From CAWBCR01 sp963787375 (lineage in GTDB: Bacteria; Chloroflexota; Anaerolineae; Aggregatilineales; UBA3940), in contig CAWBCR010000024.1 in the NCBI GenBank assembly GCA_963787375.1, forward strand, positions 1 through 18,117: DNA of 18,117 bases, written 5' to 3'. The first letter of the stretch is position 1; each line of letters begins with the position of its first letter. The notes beneath the pieces were generated by a model. That model saw only the letters and a list, made by a program, of their open reading frames with translations, did not search any database and had not been told where the DNA came from. A program made the position numbers and the translations under genes. This document shows positions 7,326 to 14,886 of this stretch, piece by piece.

Positions 7326-8579
7326 ATGAATGCACAGGTCAACCAAATCCTGGTGGTCGAGGATGACGAGGGCCACGCTGCGCTGACCCGTGCGCTGATC
7401 ACCGACATCGTTGGCGAAGGGGTGGTCGTCGATCTCGCCAAGTCGGGACGCGAGGCGCTGGCGCGCATTGTGGAGGCCCCGTACGACCTGTGCCTGCTGG
7501 ATTACCGCCTCGGCGACGAGGATGGGCTGGGCCTGCTGCGGGCGCTCAAGTTGCGGGACATCGAGCTGCCCATCATCGTGCTGACCGGTATGGGTGGCGA
7601 GGATGTCGCCGTCGACGCGATGAAAACCGGGGCAGTCGACTACATTCGCAAAGGCGATCTGACGGTCGACACGCTGGCGGCGTCGATGCGCTATGCGCTT
7701 GAGCTGTATCGCAAGGAGCAGGCGCGCCGCGAGGCGGAGGAAGCCCTGCAGCGCGCCAAAGATGAGCTTGAGATCAGGGTGCAGGAACGCACCGCCGAGC
7801 TGATCTCGACCAACGAGGAGCTGCAGGCGGCCAACCGCGCGCTGCTGGAAGCCGACCGCCTGAAGCACGCTATGCTCCAGAACATCTCGCACGAGTTCCG
7901 CACCCCGCTGACCTATCTGGTCGGCTATTTCGACATGATCCGCCAGGAGATGCAGAAGCCCTTACCGCTGGACCTCAAGGCGCAGGAGGAGATGAAGGAG
8001 TACGTGGAGATCTCCTTCCGGCAGATGCAGAAGCTGGCGCGGCTGGTCGACAACTTCTACACCGTCCAGTCATCAACTGAGCAGTCTTATACCCGCGAGT
8101 CGACCGACCTGACCGGCGTGATCGCCGAAGCAGTGGAGGGGGCCCGTCTGGCTGCCGCGGAGAAGAAAATCGAGCTGGTGGTCCACTCTGTTGAGGTGGC
8201 TCCGCTGGTGCTCATCGACCGCCTGGCGATCCTGCAGGTGATGGACAATCTGCTGTCGAACGCGGTCAAGTTCACGCCGGAAGAAGGGACCATCACCGTC
8301 GAGGTGCGCGTTCCCTCCGAGCCCAACAAAGTGCTGGTGGCGGTCGGCGACACGGGCATCGGCATCCCGCTCGGACCTGCAAGCAAGGTGTTCGAGCGCT
8401 TCTTCCAGGTCGACGGCTCCTCGACACGGCGCTACGGCGGGGTGGGGCTGGGGCTGGCGGTGTGCAAGACCATCATCGAGGGCCACGGCGAATCGATCTG
8501 GGTGACGAGCGCGCCCGGCGCCGGCGCGACGTTCGTCTTCTCGCTGCCGGTCGCGCCGAAGAAGAAGAACGGGGGCTGA
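7326..8579 (+). CDS. Receiver-histidine kinase hybrid (REC-coiled coil-HisKA-HATPase)
   Basis: The 417-residue protein starts with a receiver domain: VVEDDEGH (10-17), phospho-acceptor Asp59 in LLDYRLGDEDG, Thr87 in VLTGMGG and Lys109 in RKGD. A charged coiled coil follows (about 125-178), then HisKA with ISHEFRTPLTYL (His189). The ATPase domain has the N box (DNLLSNAVKF), G1 (DTGIGIP), F box (FERFFQVDG) and G2 (GVGLGLAV). There is no transmembrane or PAS domain, so the input is probably phosphorylation of the receiver by the upstream kinase or through the stand-alone receiver. The ATG at 7326 is preferred because the receiver starts within eight residues and GAGGATG lies upstream. An alternative ATG at 7272 overlaps the previous stop and would add 18 residues. 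No response regulator with DNA-binding output is present nearby. Confidence 0.88.
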   Translation: MNAQVNQILVVEDDEGHAALTRALITDIVGEGVVVDLAKSGREALARIVEAPYDLCLLDYRLGDEDGLGLLRALKLRDIELPIIVLTGMGGEDVAVDAMKTGAVDYIRKGDLTVDTLAASMRYALELYRKEQARREAEEALQRAKDELEIRVQERTAELISTNEELQAANRALLEADRLKHAMLQNISHEFRTPLTYLVGYFDMIRQEMQKPLPLDLKAQEEMKEYVEISFRQMQKLARLVDNFYTVQSSTEQSYTRESTDLTGVIAEAVEGARLAAAEKKIELVVHSVEVAPLVLIDRLAILQVMDNLLSNAVKFTPEEGTITVEVRVPSEPNKVLVAVGDTGIGIPLGPASKVFERFFQVDGSSTRRYGGVGLGLAVCKTIIEGHGESIWVTSAPGAGATFVFSLPVAPKKKNGG

Positions 8580-8609
8580 CCCGCCGCGCGTGACGGAAGT
8601 CACGAATTA

Positions 8610-8638
8610 TTGCGCCGCCCGAACGAGTCGGATATACT
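8610..8638 (+). promoter_or_regulatory. Promoter upstream of the cold-shock gene
   Basis: TTGCGC (8610-8615) and TATACT (8633-8638) are separated by 17 bases. The predicted start near 8645 gives a leader of about 129 bases before the cold-shock ATG. Long leaders are common in cold-shock mRNAs. Confidence 0.6.
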
Positions 8639-8686
8639 TTATTTCAGCAGCATGCAGGACGAAGACTTGAACGTGAAGAAACTTGA

Positions 8687-8713
8687 CCCGGCATCGCGCC
8701 GGGCGCTTTTTTT
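8687..8713 (+). terminator. Intrinsic terminator or attenuator within the cold-shock leader
   Basis: A 6-bp stem (CCCGGC 8687-8692 with GCCGGG 8698-8703) and a short CGC spacer are followed by seven T (8707-8713). It lies about 60 bases before the cold-shock ATG and about 45 bases after the predicted start of the promoter at 8610-8638. It can therefore end a short RNA of about 68 bases, attenuate the cold-shock transcript, or end read-through from the kinase operon. Confidence 0.65.
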
Positions 8714-8773
8714 ACCTGAGAGGCCTCTCTGCACGCGCAATACACTACACAAGGTTCAGGAGAATCAAGACCC

Positions 8774-8989
8774 ATGTCGAACCGTATCAAAGGGACCGTC
8801 AAGTGGTTCAACGCAACCAAGGGCTATGGCTTTATCGCCCCTGAGGATGGCAGCAAGGATGTCTTCGTGCATCACTCCGCCATCCAGATGGAAGGCTACG
8901 CCTCGCTCAATGAGAACGACCAGGTTGAGTTCACCGTCGAGGCGAGCCCGAAAGGCCCTCAGGCAGTAGACGTCGTCAAAGTAGACTAG
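8774..8989 (+). CDS. csp: Cold-shock protein (CspA family)
   Basis: The 71-residue product is a single cold-shock domain with all hallmarks: GTVKWFNATKGYGFI (7-21) includes RNP1 and DVFVHHSAI (29-37) includes RNP2, ending in VDVVKVD. It binds single-stranded RNA or DNA and usually melts RNA structure at low temperature or during growth transitions. CAGGAGA (about 8757-8763) lies some 10 bases before the ATG. The gene is monocistronic: its promoter is at 8610-8638 and a strong terminator follows at 9012-9045. The terminator-like hairpin inside its leader suggests conditional expression. Which paralogue of CspA it is cannot be told from this window. Confidence 0.95.
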   Translation: MSNRIKGTVKWFNATKGYGFIAPEDGSKDVFVHHSAIQMEGYASLNENDQVEFTVEASPKGPQAVDVVKVD

Positions 8990-9011
8990 ACGATATTGCC
9001 CGGCACTCTCT

Positions 9012-9045
9012 GCGAGGCCCCACCCCGGTGGGGCCTCGCGCGTTT
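9012..9045 (+). terminator. Strong intrinsic terminator after the cold-shock gene
   Basis: A 12- to 13-bp GC-rich inverted repeat (GCGAGGCCCCACC at 9012-9024 and its complement at 9027-9039) is followed by GCGTTT. The T tract is short, but the stem is very stable and lies 22 bases after the cold-shock stop. Being symmetric, it may also act on the other strand. Confidence 0.75.
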
Positions 9046-9061
9046 ATGGGGCGGATCGCGC

Positions 9062-9090
9062 TTCACGCTTCGGGCAGTTTGTTTTACAAT
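9062..9090 (+). promoter_or_regulatory. Candidate promoter of the TIR gene
   Basis: TTCACG (9062-9067) and TACAAT (9085-9090) are separated by 17 bases, just downstream of the terminator at 9012-9045. The predicted start near 9097 gives a leader of about 47 bases to the ATG at 9144. The -35 is weak. Confidence 0.45.
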
Positions 9091-9143
9091 AGGGGGCAGT
9101 GTCACAGCCTGCCGTGTTTCCCATTTCCTGCCGGGAGCCGACC

Positions 9144-10448
9144 ATGCCCGATATTTTCCTCAGCTACAGCCGCGATGATCGGGTATTCATGGCCATCCTG
9201 CGCGACAATCTGCGCAGGCTGGGCTTCAACGTGTGGATCGACGAGGAGCACCTGGCGGTCGGCACGCCGCAGTGGGAACGTGCCATCGAGGAAGCCGTTG
9301 AGCGGGTGGAGGCGCTGGTCGTCATCTGCACGCCGTCAGCCAAAGGCTCGGAATGGGTGAACCGCGAGGTCTACATGGCGAAGCGGCTGTACGAAAAGCC
9401 GGTCTTTGCAGTATTGGCCCTCGGCGACGAGCGCACAGCCATGCCAACCGGCTTAATCGGCGCGCACTACGCCGACATGCGCGGTCGCTCCGACTACGAT
9501 ACCGGCTTCCGCTCGCTGGCACGGAGCCTGGGGGCGGCGCTTGACTACCCCATCCCCGACTACGGGTTGCAGATTCTCGGCAGCACGCCCACGGTTGTTG
9601 TGGACTTCTACGGACACGTCGAGGGGTACGTGGTAGCCGTCGGGCCCCACATCACCTATGTCGGGCAGCCAGAAACCCCGCCGCCTTACTCGCCTGCGCC
9701 GGTTGTGTCCGCCATTGAACAGCTTGCCGCCGCTGTGCTGGCTTTACTGCCGGAGCCGTTCGAGTGGTGCGAGATTCCCGCTGGGCAGGTGACGCTGGGA
9801 GAGGACGCGGGAACCTTCATCATAAATCCCTTCTACATGGCGAAATACCCCATCACCTACGAGCAGTTCCAGGTGTTTGTTGATGACCCACACGGCTTCA
9901 AGAACACAGCGTGGTGGCAGGGACTGGCGGCAGATGCGAACCACCGCAAGCAGCCCGGCGAGCAGGCATTCACCCACGCGAAGAACCTGCCGCGCGAGAA
10001 CGTCTCATGGTGGGATGCAATAGCCTTCTGCCGCTGGTTGAGCGCACGCACCGGGCATGACATACGCCTGCCCGCCGAGTGGGAATGGCAGTGGGCAGCG
10101 CAGGGGCCGGACGGGCGCGAGTACCCTTATGAAGGGCCGTTCGACCCAGCCAAAGGAAACACCCGTGAAAGCGGCATCAAGATGACCAGCGAGGTGGGAC
10201 TCTTCCCCCAGGGGGCATCGCCTTACGGCGTGCTGGATATGAGCGGCAATGTGTTAGAATGGTGCATGAACGAGCACGGTGTCCCGGAGAACACCGGGTT
10301 GCGTGGTAATGAGGACAGGGCGATGCGCGGAGGAGCATGGTACGGCTATCAGTACAGCGCGCTCTGCGCATACCGCAGCTTCACCTTCCCAGACCTGCGT
10401 CACGCCGATATCGGTTTTCGGTTAGCCTGCTTCTATCTCAACAAATGA
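9144..10448 (+). CDS. TIR domain fused to FGE-sulfatase/C-type-lectin-like domain; possible DGR variable protein
   Basis: The 434-residue protein begins with a TIR domain (about 1-140): DIFLSYSRDD (3-12), WIDEEHLAVG (31-40) and GSEWVNREVY (68-77), with Glu75 at the NADase catalytic position of bacterial TIR proteins. A linker (about 150-215) leads to a domain of the formylglycine-generating-enzyme/C-type lectin fold (about 217-430): WCEIPAGQVTLG, YPITYEQF, ENVSWWDAIAFCRWLS, RLPAEWEW, GNVLEWC and RGGAW...IGFR. The copper-binding Cys pair of true FGE enzymes is incomplete, since only the second Cys (near 408) is present, so binding rather than catalysis is likely. The segment 400-422 has the spacing of variable residues in retroelement-diversified proteins. 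ATG 9144 is chosen after GGGAG; GTG 9099 is also in frame. A plausible role is ligand-triggered TIR signalling or defence, which is inference. Confidence 0.85.
   Translation: MPDIFLSYSRDDRVFMAILRDNLRRLGFNVWIDEEHLAVGTPQWERAIEEAVERVEALVVICTPSAKGSEWVNREVYMAKRLYEKPVFAVLALGDERTAMPTGLIGAHYADMRGRSDYDTGFRSLARSLGAALDYPIPDYGLQILGSTPTVVVDFYGHVEGYVVAVGPHITYVGQPETPPPYSPAPVVSAIEQLAAAVLALLPEPFEWCEIPAGQVTLGEDAGTFIINPFYMAKYPITYEQFQVFVDDPHGFKNTAWWQGLAADANHRKQPGEQAFTHAKNLPRENVSWWDAIAFCRWLSARTGHDIRLPAEWEWQWAAQGPDGREYPYEGPFDPAKGNTRESGIKMTSEVGLFPQGASPYGVLDMSGNVLEWCMNEHGVPENTGLRGNEDRAMRGGAWYGYQYSALCAYRSFTFPDLRHADIGFRLACFYLNK
10341..10412 (+). other. Candidate variable region (VR-like) at the C-terminus of the TIR protein
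   Basis: Codons for residues 400-422 lie between the invariant-type motifs RGGAW and IGFR. At the sites where FGE-type retroelement targets usually have template AAC/AAT codons, this gene has TAC, GGC, TAT, TAC, AGC, AGC, TTC, ACC, TTC, CAC, GCC and GAT, all NNC or NNT. They could derive from adenine-specific mutagenesis of AAY codons. No template repeat or reverse transcriptase is visible in this window, and C-ending codons are common in this GC-rich genome, so the case is suggestive only. Confidence 0.4.
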
Positions 10449-10523
10449 TTCTGGATCTCCTGATCTACGCGTGCCCCACCCCAAAGTGGCGAAGTTCCCG
10501 CATCGGCGGTACCTTATGGCCCT

Positions 10524-12027
10524 ATGCGACACGCACGCCACAAGACCTTGCTGCGCCTTGCGCGCCTGCTGCTCAGCGTGGGCATCCCGCTCGCCCTGCT
10601 GCTCCTGCTGTATCGTGATTCCTACCCCGGCGTGCTGGCCGAGCCGACCCAGTCGGTGCGGCAGGGCGGCTACGGCATCAGCGTGGCGGCGACCGTCGGC
10701 CCACGCCCCGACCTGCTCGACGCGCTCAACATGGACTGGGTGTACATCTACGACACCAACCAGCTCGAATCATATCCCGACCAGTACGTGCTGTACCGCA
10801 TCGACCTGACCAACTGGCCCGCCGACGCGTGGGTGCAGGGCCTGCCCGCGCTGGCCAAAGTGCTGAGGCAGGCCGACGTCAACGCGGTGTCCATCGGCAA
10901 CGAGCCGAACCTCACCGAAGAGTGGGGCAACGGCAAACCCAACGCGAAGAACTACACACAGGCGCTGTGCGCGGCCTACAAGGTCTTCAAGCAGGTCGCG
11001 CCGCAGATCGTCGTCGTCTCGGCGGGGCTGGCGCCGACCGCCGGCACGCCCGACGGCATGAATATCAACGACCTCGACTTCGCGCAGCAGATGCTCAACG
11101 CCGGGGCAGCGAACTGCTTCGACGCGTGGGGCTATCACCCCTACGGGTTCGACCAGCCGCCGGAGGCCGATCCACACCAGCATCCGTTCTCGTTCCGGCG
11201 CGCCGAGCTGATGGAGCAGGTGCTGCAAAACAACGGCGTGCTCGGCAAGCAGATGTGGATGACCGAGTGGGGCTGGGTGCGGAACCCTGCCGAGGACGGC
11301 CTGAACTGCGCCACCAACGAGGCCTTCAACCGCTTCACGTGGATGGCCGTCTCGGCGCAGGCACAGGCCGACTACACCGTGCGGGCCTTCCGCTTTGCCG
11401 ATCTGAACTGGCCGTGGGCCGGGCCGATGTTCCTGTGGAACCTCAACTGGAGCCAGATCAGCAACCTCGACCAGGAGCCGCAGTGCAGCCACCTGCGCTT
11501 CTACAGCATCATCGGCGCGAACGGCCAGCCGCTGCCGGTGTTCTTCAGCCTGCAGCGGGTGATCCCGCCCCATCCGCCGCGCGTGCACACCAACCAGCCG
11601 GGCGGCCAGCCCGCCCCTCAGCCCGGCACCGAGCCCGGCGGCCCCCAGGCCGGAGTTCGAATACCGCCCCGAAGTCGGGGCGGTTGTACATCACCTGGCG
11701 GGCAGCGCGGAAGCGGGCTGCGCCGGAGTGATACGCCTGGGCAGCTTCACCGTGTATAATTCAGGGTATCCCGGCCACCTGGAGGTGGACATCCGTGCGG
11801 CGAACGCGCCGGGCCGCCCGCTGGTGTGGACCAGCACCATGCGCGCCGTCGACGGCGACGAGGTCGACGTGTTTGTTGATACGCACGGCATAGCGCCGGG
11901 CCTGTACCTGATCGCCATCAACGTGCGGGCGTTCGGCACGTCGCGAATGTCGAGCCAGGTGGTGCGCGGCTGGCTGCTGCTGCACTACCCGACCTCGCCG
12001 GACTGCATCGCGCAGCTTCAAGGATAA
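10524..12027 (+). CDS. Membrane-anchored clan-A glycoside-hydrolase-like protein, one frameshift
   Basis: With one excess base in 11641-11650 (CCCCC run) removed, the product is about 500 residues. As read, the first frame stops at 11759 and the C-terminal part continues in another frame to 12027. A basic N-terminus and hydrophobic segment (about 11-30) form a signal anchor. The middle is a TIM-barrel-like glycosidase domain with acid/base Glu127 in VSIGNEPNL and likely nucleophile Glu248 in WMTEWGW, the spacing and motifs of GH clan A (GH5/39/51-like). A Pro/Gly/Gln-rich linker (about 350-376) leads to a beta-rich domain of about 115 residues, including RLGSFTVYNSGYPG, of unknown type. It probably acts on an extracellular or envelope polysaccharide. 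The next gene starts 5 bases after its stop and the ribosome binding site for it overlaps the stop. Confidence 0.8.
11663..11684. repeat. 10-bp perfect inverted repeat inside the glycosidase gene
   Basis: ACCGCCCCGA (11663-11672) and TCGGGGCGGT (11675-11684) flank an AG centre. It lies in the linker-to-C-terminal-domain region, 13 bases after the frameshift site. It has no T tract, so it is not an intrinsic terminator; it could be a replication or sequencing trouble spot. Confidence 0.7.
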
Positions 12028-12031
12028 GCCT

Positions 12032-13003
12032 ATGGACAAGGACGATCCGACCTCGGAGCGCTCGCTCAGCGGGCGCGATGCCCTCGACGATTTGCAGCGA
12101 TCCGGCCCGGCAGACACGCTGGCGCGGCTGGGCGCGGCCTACTCGTCGCTGGGGCGGGCGCAGGAGGCGGTCAGCTTTTACGAGCAGGCGCTCGAAGCTT
12201 ACCGCGCCAGCCACGACCGCGCCGGCGAGGCGCAGACACTGATCGGCATGGGCAGTGCCTGCTGGAAGCGCGGCGACCTTGAACCGGCGCTGAGCGCCTT
12301 CGCGCAGGCCGCCGACATCTACCGCGAGATCGGCGACACAACCGGCGAGGCGACGGCCCTCAACTGCGCGGGGCTGGTGCACGACCGGCAGGGGGAGATC
12401 GCCGAGGCGCTGGGCTTCTACGAGCAGGCGCTGGCGCTGCTGTGGGACGCCGGCGACCGTGCCGGTGAGGCGGCCACGCTGGACGTGCTGGGCATGGCTC
12501 ACCGCCGGCTGGGCCACCTGAAAGAGGCGCTCGACCTGCACCAGCAGGCGCTGGCGATCCGCACCGCGCTGAAGGACCAGACCGGCGAGGCCAGCACCCG
12601 CCACGCGATGGCGCTGGTGTTCGACGCGCTGGGCGAGACGGATCGGGCGATTGCCTATTACGAGTGGGCGCTGCGGCTGCGCCAGCTTGCCGACGACCGC
12701 CCCGGCGAGGCGATCACCTGCTACAACCTGTCGAAGCTGTACGTGCGGCTGGGCTATTTGCGCGAGGCCGAGGCGCTGCTGTCGCGGGCGGTCGACCTGG
12801 AGGCGCTGCTGGAGCACCCTGATGCGGCCCACGACGAGGCGGAGCTGCTCGTGCTGCGCGACCGGCGGCGCGAGGCGGGCCTGCCCGCGCCGGAAGACAC
12901 GACCGGCAAATTCCCGCGCCTCAAGATCGAGGAGGAGCCGCCGGCTGACGACGATACCACCCCGCCTGACCCCACCCGCCGCCTGCCGCGCATCCGCCCC
13001 TAG
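12032..13003 (+). CDS. Tetratricopeptide repeat protein (six 40-residue repeats)
   Basis: The 323-residue protein has a short polar N-terminus, then six tandem repeats of exactly 40 residues at about 27-66, 67-106, 107-146, 147-186, 187-226 and 227-266. Most repeat units have the form G-x6-G-x2-EAL-x2-Y/FEQAL and end in a Gly-Glu pair. This is the long TPR type seen in proteins such as Rapsyn/LGN-like and bacterial Rap-like scaffolds. A charged Pro/Asp-rich tail (about 280-323) is probably disordered. No catalytic domain or membrane segment is present; it is presumably an adaptor that binds peptides or proteins. AAGGAT precedes the ATG and overlaps the upstream stop, so it is co-transcribed with the glycosidase gene. 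It converges on the GNAT gene with a 12-base gap and no terminator. Confidence 0.92.
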   Translation: MDKDDPTSERSLSGRDALDDLQRSGPADTLARLGAAYSSLGRAQEAVSFYEQALEAYRASHDRAGEAQTLIGMGSACWKRGDLEPALSAFAQAADIYREIGDTTGEATALNCAGLVHDRQGEIAEALGFYEQALALLWDAGDRAGEAATLDVLGMAHRRLGHLKEALDLHQQALAIRTALKDQTGEASTRHAMALVFDALGETDRAIAYYEWALRLRQLADDRPGEAITCYNLSKLYVRLGYLREAEALLSRAVDLEALLEHPDAAHDEAELLVLRDRRREAGLPAPEDTTGKFPRLKIEEEPPADDDTTPPDPTRRLPRIRP

Positions 13004-13015
13004 CGCCGGTCGCGC

Positions 13016-13966
13016 TCAGAACACCTTTCGCCAGAAGTAACCCCTATACACCTCGGTGAAACCCAGCGACGCGTACAGCCGGTTGGCCGGCTCGGCGCTG
13101 CCGGTGGCGACGGTCACATTACACGCGCCCAGCGCCCTGAGGCGCTGCAAGCCTTCCAGCATCAGCGTTTGCGCCAGCGCCTTACGGCGGTGGTCGGGGT
13201 GGGTGCACACCGGCTCGAAGATGCCGCTGCGATTGACCTCGTCATACGGCACCCCCACGTAGGTGGCAAACGACCCATCGGGCGCAACGGCGACCAGGTC
13301 CAGGTCGCTGCGAAAGCAGGGGGCCATGCGGGTGAACGTCTGGCATTCCTGCGCGGTGTGGAAGTCGCGGTTGAAGGCGGCATTGAGCAGGTCGGCGATG
13401 CGCTGGCAGTCGGCGAGGTCGCCGGGATGGGTGGCGCGCAGCGTGTAGCCCTGCGCCAGCGCGGGCAGGCGCAGCGGCTGGCTGCCAAAGCGCAGTCGCC
13501 GCACGACGCCCCAGCCGAGCGTCTTCTCGTAGCCGCGCTGCGCCAGCCGCTGAAGGCGCGGCTCGTCGTAGTCGTAGACGAACAGGTGCAGCCGCCGCTG
13601 ATTGCCGCCGCCGGTTGGCGCGGCGAGATGCGCCTCGGCCCAGTCGAGCATGTCGTCCTCGACGAAGGCGCGGTAGTCGGGGTGCACCTGGAGATAGGCC
13701 AGCCCCGCGCCGTCGGCGTTCACCGCGCCGACGACCCGGCGCGTATCCGTCTCCCACAGGTTGACCTGCGTTTCCCAGGCGGGGTCCCATGACGGGCTGG
13801 CGTTGTAGAAGCGGCTGCCTTCCCAGCGGCGGATGTCCCAGTTGAAGTCGGGCGGGGTGATGGGGGCCGTCTCGACCAGCAGCCGGTGGACGCGCCAGAA
13901 GTCGTCGTCGCCACGGATGGGATGTGAGACGATGCGCGGCGGGGTGATGTCAAACGCTGCGGCCAT
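13016..13966 (-). CDS. GNAT-family N-acetyltransferase (tandem GNAT)
   Basis: The 316-residue product consists of two GNAT-like halves. The C-terminal half holds the acetyl-CoA-binding motif A as VCTHPDHRRKALAQTLM and the ending NRLYASLGFTEVYRGYFW typical of the family. The N-terminal half (about 20-150) has a weaker version with VHPDYRAFVEDDMLDWAEAH. Such tandem enzymes acetylate small amines or proteins; the acceptor is unknown. The ATG at 13966 is chosen because GGGAGGAG (13973-13980) lies 6 bases upstream on this strand. A much longer reading frame continues upstream, but it overlaps the WD40 gene out of frame and is a shadow. The gene lies 26 bases downstream of the WD40 gene and is likely co-transcribed. 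Confidence 0.9.
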   Translation of the reverse strand: MAAAFDITPPRIVSHPIRGDDDFWRVHRLLVETAPITPPDFNWDIRRWEGSRFYNASPSWDPAWETQVNLWETDTRRVVGAVNADGAGLAYLQVHPDYRAFVEDDMLDWAEAHLAAPTGGGNQRRLHLFVYDYDEPRLQRLAQRGYEKTLGWGVVRRLRFGSQPLRLPALAQGYTLRATHPGDLADCQRIADLLNAAFNRDFHTAQECQTFTRMAPCFRSDLDLVAVAPDGSFATYVGVPYDEVNRSGIFEPVCTHPDHRRKALAQTLMLEGLQRLRALGACNVTVATGSAEPANRLYASLGFTEVYRGYFWRKVF

Positions 13967-13992
13967 GATCGACTCCTCCCGTGATGACCCAC

Positions 13993-14886
13993 CTACACTT
14001 CCCACAGCCCGATCGTGCCGTCCCTGCCGCCCGCCGCGAGGGTCATGCTGCCCGTCCAGGCCAGCGCGCGCAGCGGGCCGGTCGCCTGCGCCACGCCGAC
14101 CGCGCGCCGCGCGGCCACGTCCCACAGCCGCAGCGCCCCCTCCTGCCCGGCTGAGGCCAGCAGCGCGCCATCCGGCGAGAAGGCCGCATCGAAGACCGCG
14201 CCGTCGTGGCCCTTCAGCGTGGCGAGCGGCTCGCCGCCGGGCATCGACCACAGCCGCAGTGCGCCGTCGCTGCCCGCCGTGGCCAGCATGTCGCCGCCCG
14301 GCGACCACGCCACGGCGCGCACCGCCTCGCCGTGCGCGCGGATCAGCCCGGCAGGCTGGCCCGCGTCCCACAGCCCGACGAAGCCCGCCGCCAGCGCCGC
14401 CACCAGCCGATCTCCGTGCGGCGCGAACGCCAGCCCGAACACAAGCTGACCGTGCGCCGTTTGCAGCGCCGTGCGCTCCGCGCCGCTGGTAACGTCCCAC
14501 AGCGTGATGTGCCCATAGCTCCACATGTTCCAGCCCGCCGCCAGCGTCGTGCCGTCCGGCGCAGCGGCGACCGCCTCGACCGCGCCCAGGTGCCCGGTGA
14601 ATGTCGCGACCGTGCGCCACCCACTGCCGCGCGCCGCCCACAGGCGGACGGTCATGTCCGCCGAGGCGGTCGCCAGCGCCGCGCCATCGGGCAGCCAGGC
14701 CGCGCCGTGCACCGCGCCACGATGGCCCTCCAGCACGGCCAGCGGCTCGCCGCCGGGCAGCGACCACAGCCGCGCGGTCCGGTCACGCGAGGCGGAGGCC
14801 AGCACGCCGGGCGCGGCGGCCAGCGCGAGCACCTCGCTGCCGTGCCCGGCCAGTGTGGCGATGAGATTCAGGTGCAGGTCTGCCAT
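13993..14886 (-). CDS. WD40-repeat seven-bladed propeller protein
   Basis: The 297-residue protein consists almost entirely of seven WD40 repeats of about 40 residues. Blade boundaries are marked by LAGH, LEGH, FTGH, QTAH, IRAH, LKGH and AQAT, and the blades close with RLW, LWD or LWEV. Several repeats keep the GH...SPDG...ASAG.DG..RLW pattern. There is no signal peptide and no fused catalytic domain, so it is probably a cytoplasmic protein-interaction platform. The ATG at 14886 has GGAG on this strand (14896-14899) nine bases away. It is the first gene of a two-gene operon with the GNAT protein; a functional link between propeller and acetyltransferase is inferred only from position. The start is preferred over earlier codons because the first blade begins at once. 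Confidence 0.92.
   Translation of the reverse strand: MADLHLNLIATLAGHGSEVLALAAAPGVLASASRDRTARLWSLPGGEPLAVLEGHRGAVHGAAWLPDGAALATASADMTVRLWAARGSGWRTVATFTGHLGAVEAVAAAPDGTTLAAGWNMWSYGHITLWDVTSGAERTALQTAHGQLVFGLAFAPHGDRLVAALAAGFVGLWDAGQPAGLIRAHGEAVRAVAWSPGGDMLATAGSDGALRLWSMPGGEPLATLKGHDGAVFDAAFSPDGALLASAGQEGALRLWDVAARRAVGVAQATGPLRALAWTGSMTLAAGGRDGTIGLWEV

Noticed and set aside
8652..8773. Short reading frame in the cold-shock leader starting MQDEDL
   Set aside because: There is no ribosome binding site, it overlaps the terminator and it continues out of frame into the cold-shock gene; composition gives no support.
11755..11760. Perfect TATAAT
   Set aside because: It lies inside the glycosidase gene as Tyr-Asn codons, has no -35 at proper spacing, and the next gene has its own coupled ribosome binding site.
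13969..14767. Upstream extension of the GNAT reading frame to 583 residues
   Set aside because: The added 267 residues are low-complexity Gly/Arg/Ala and overlap the WD40 gene on the same strand in another frame; the start at 13966 has a clear ribosome binding site.
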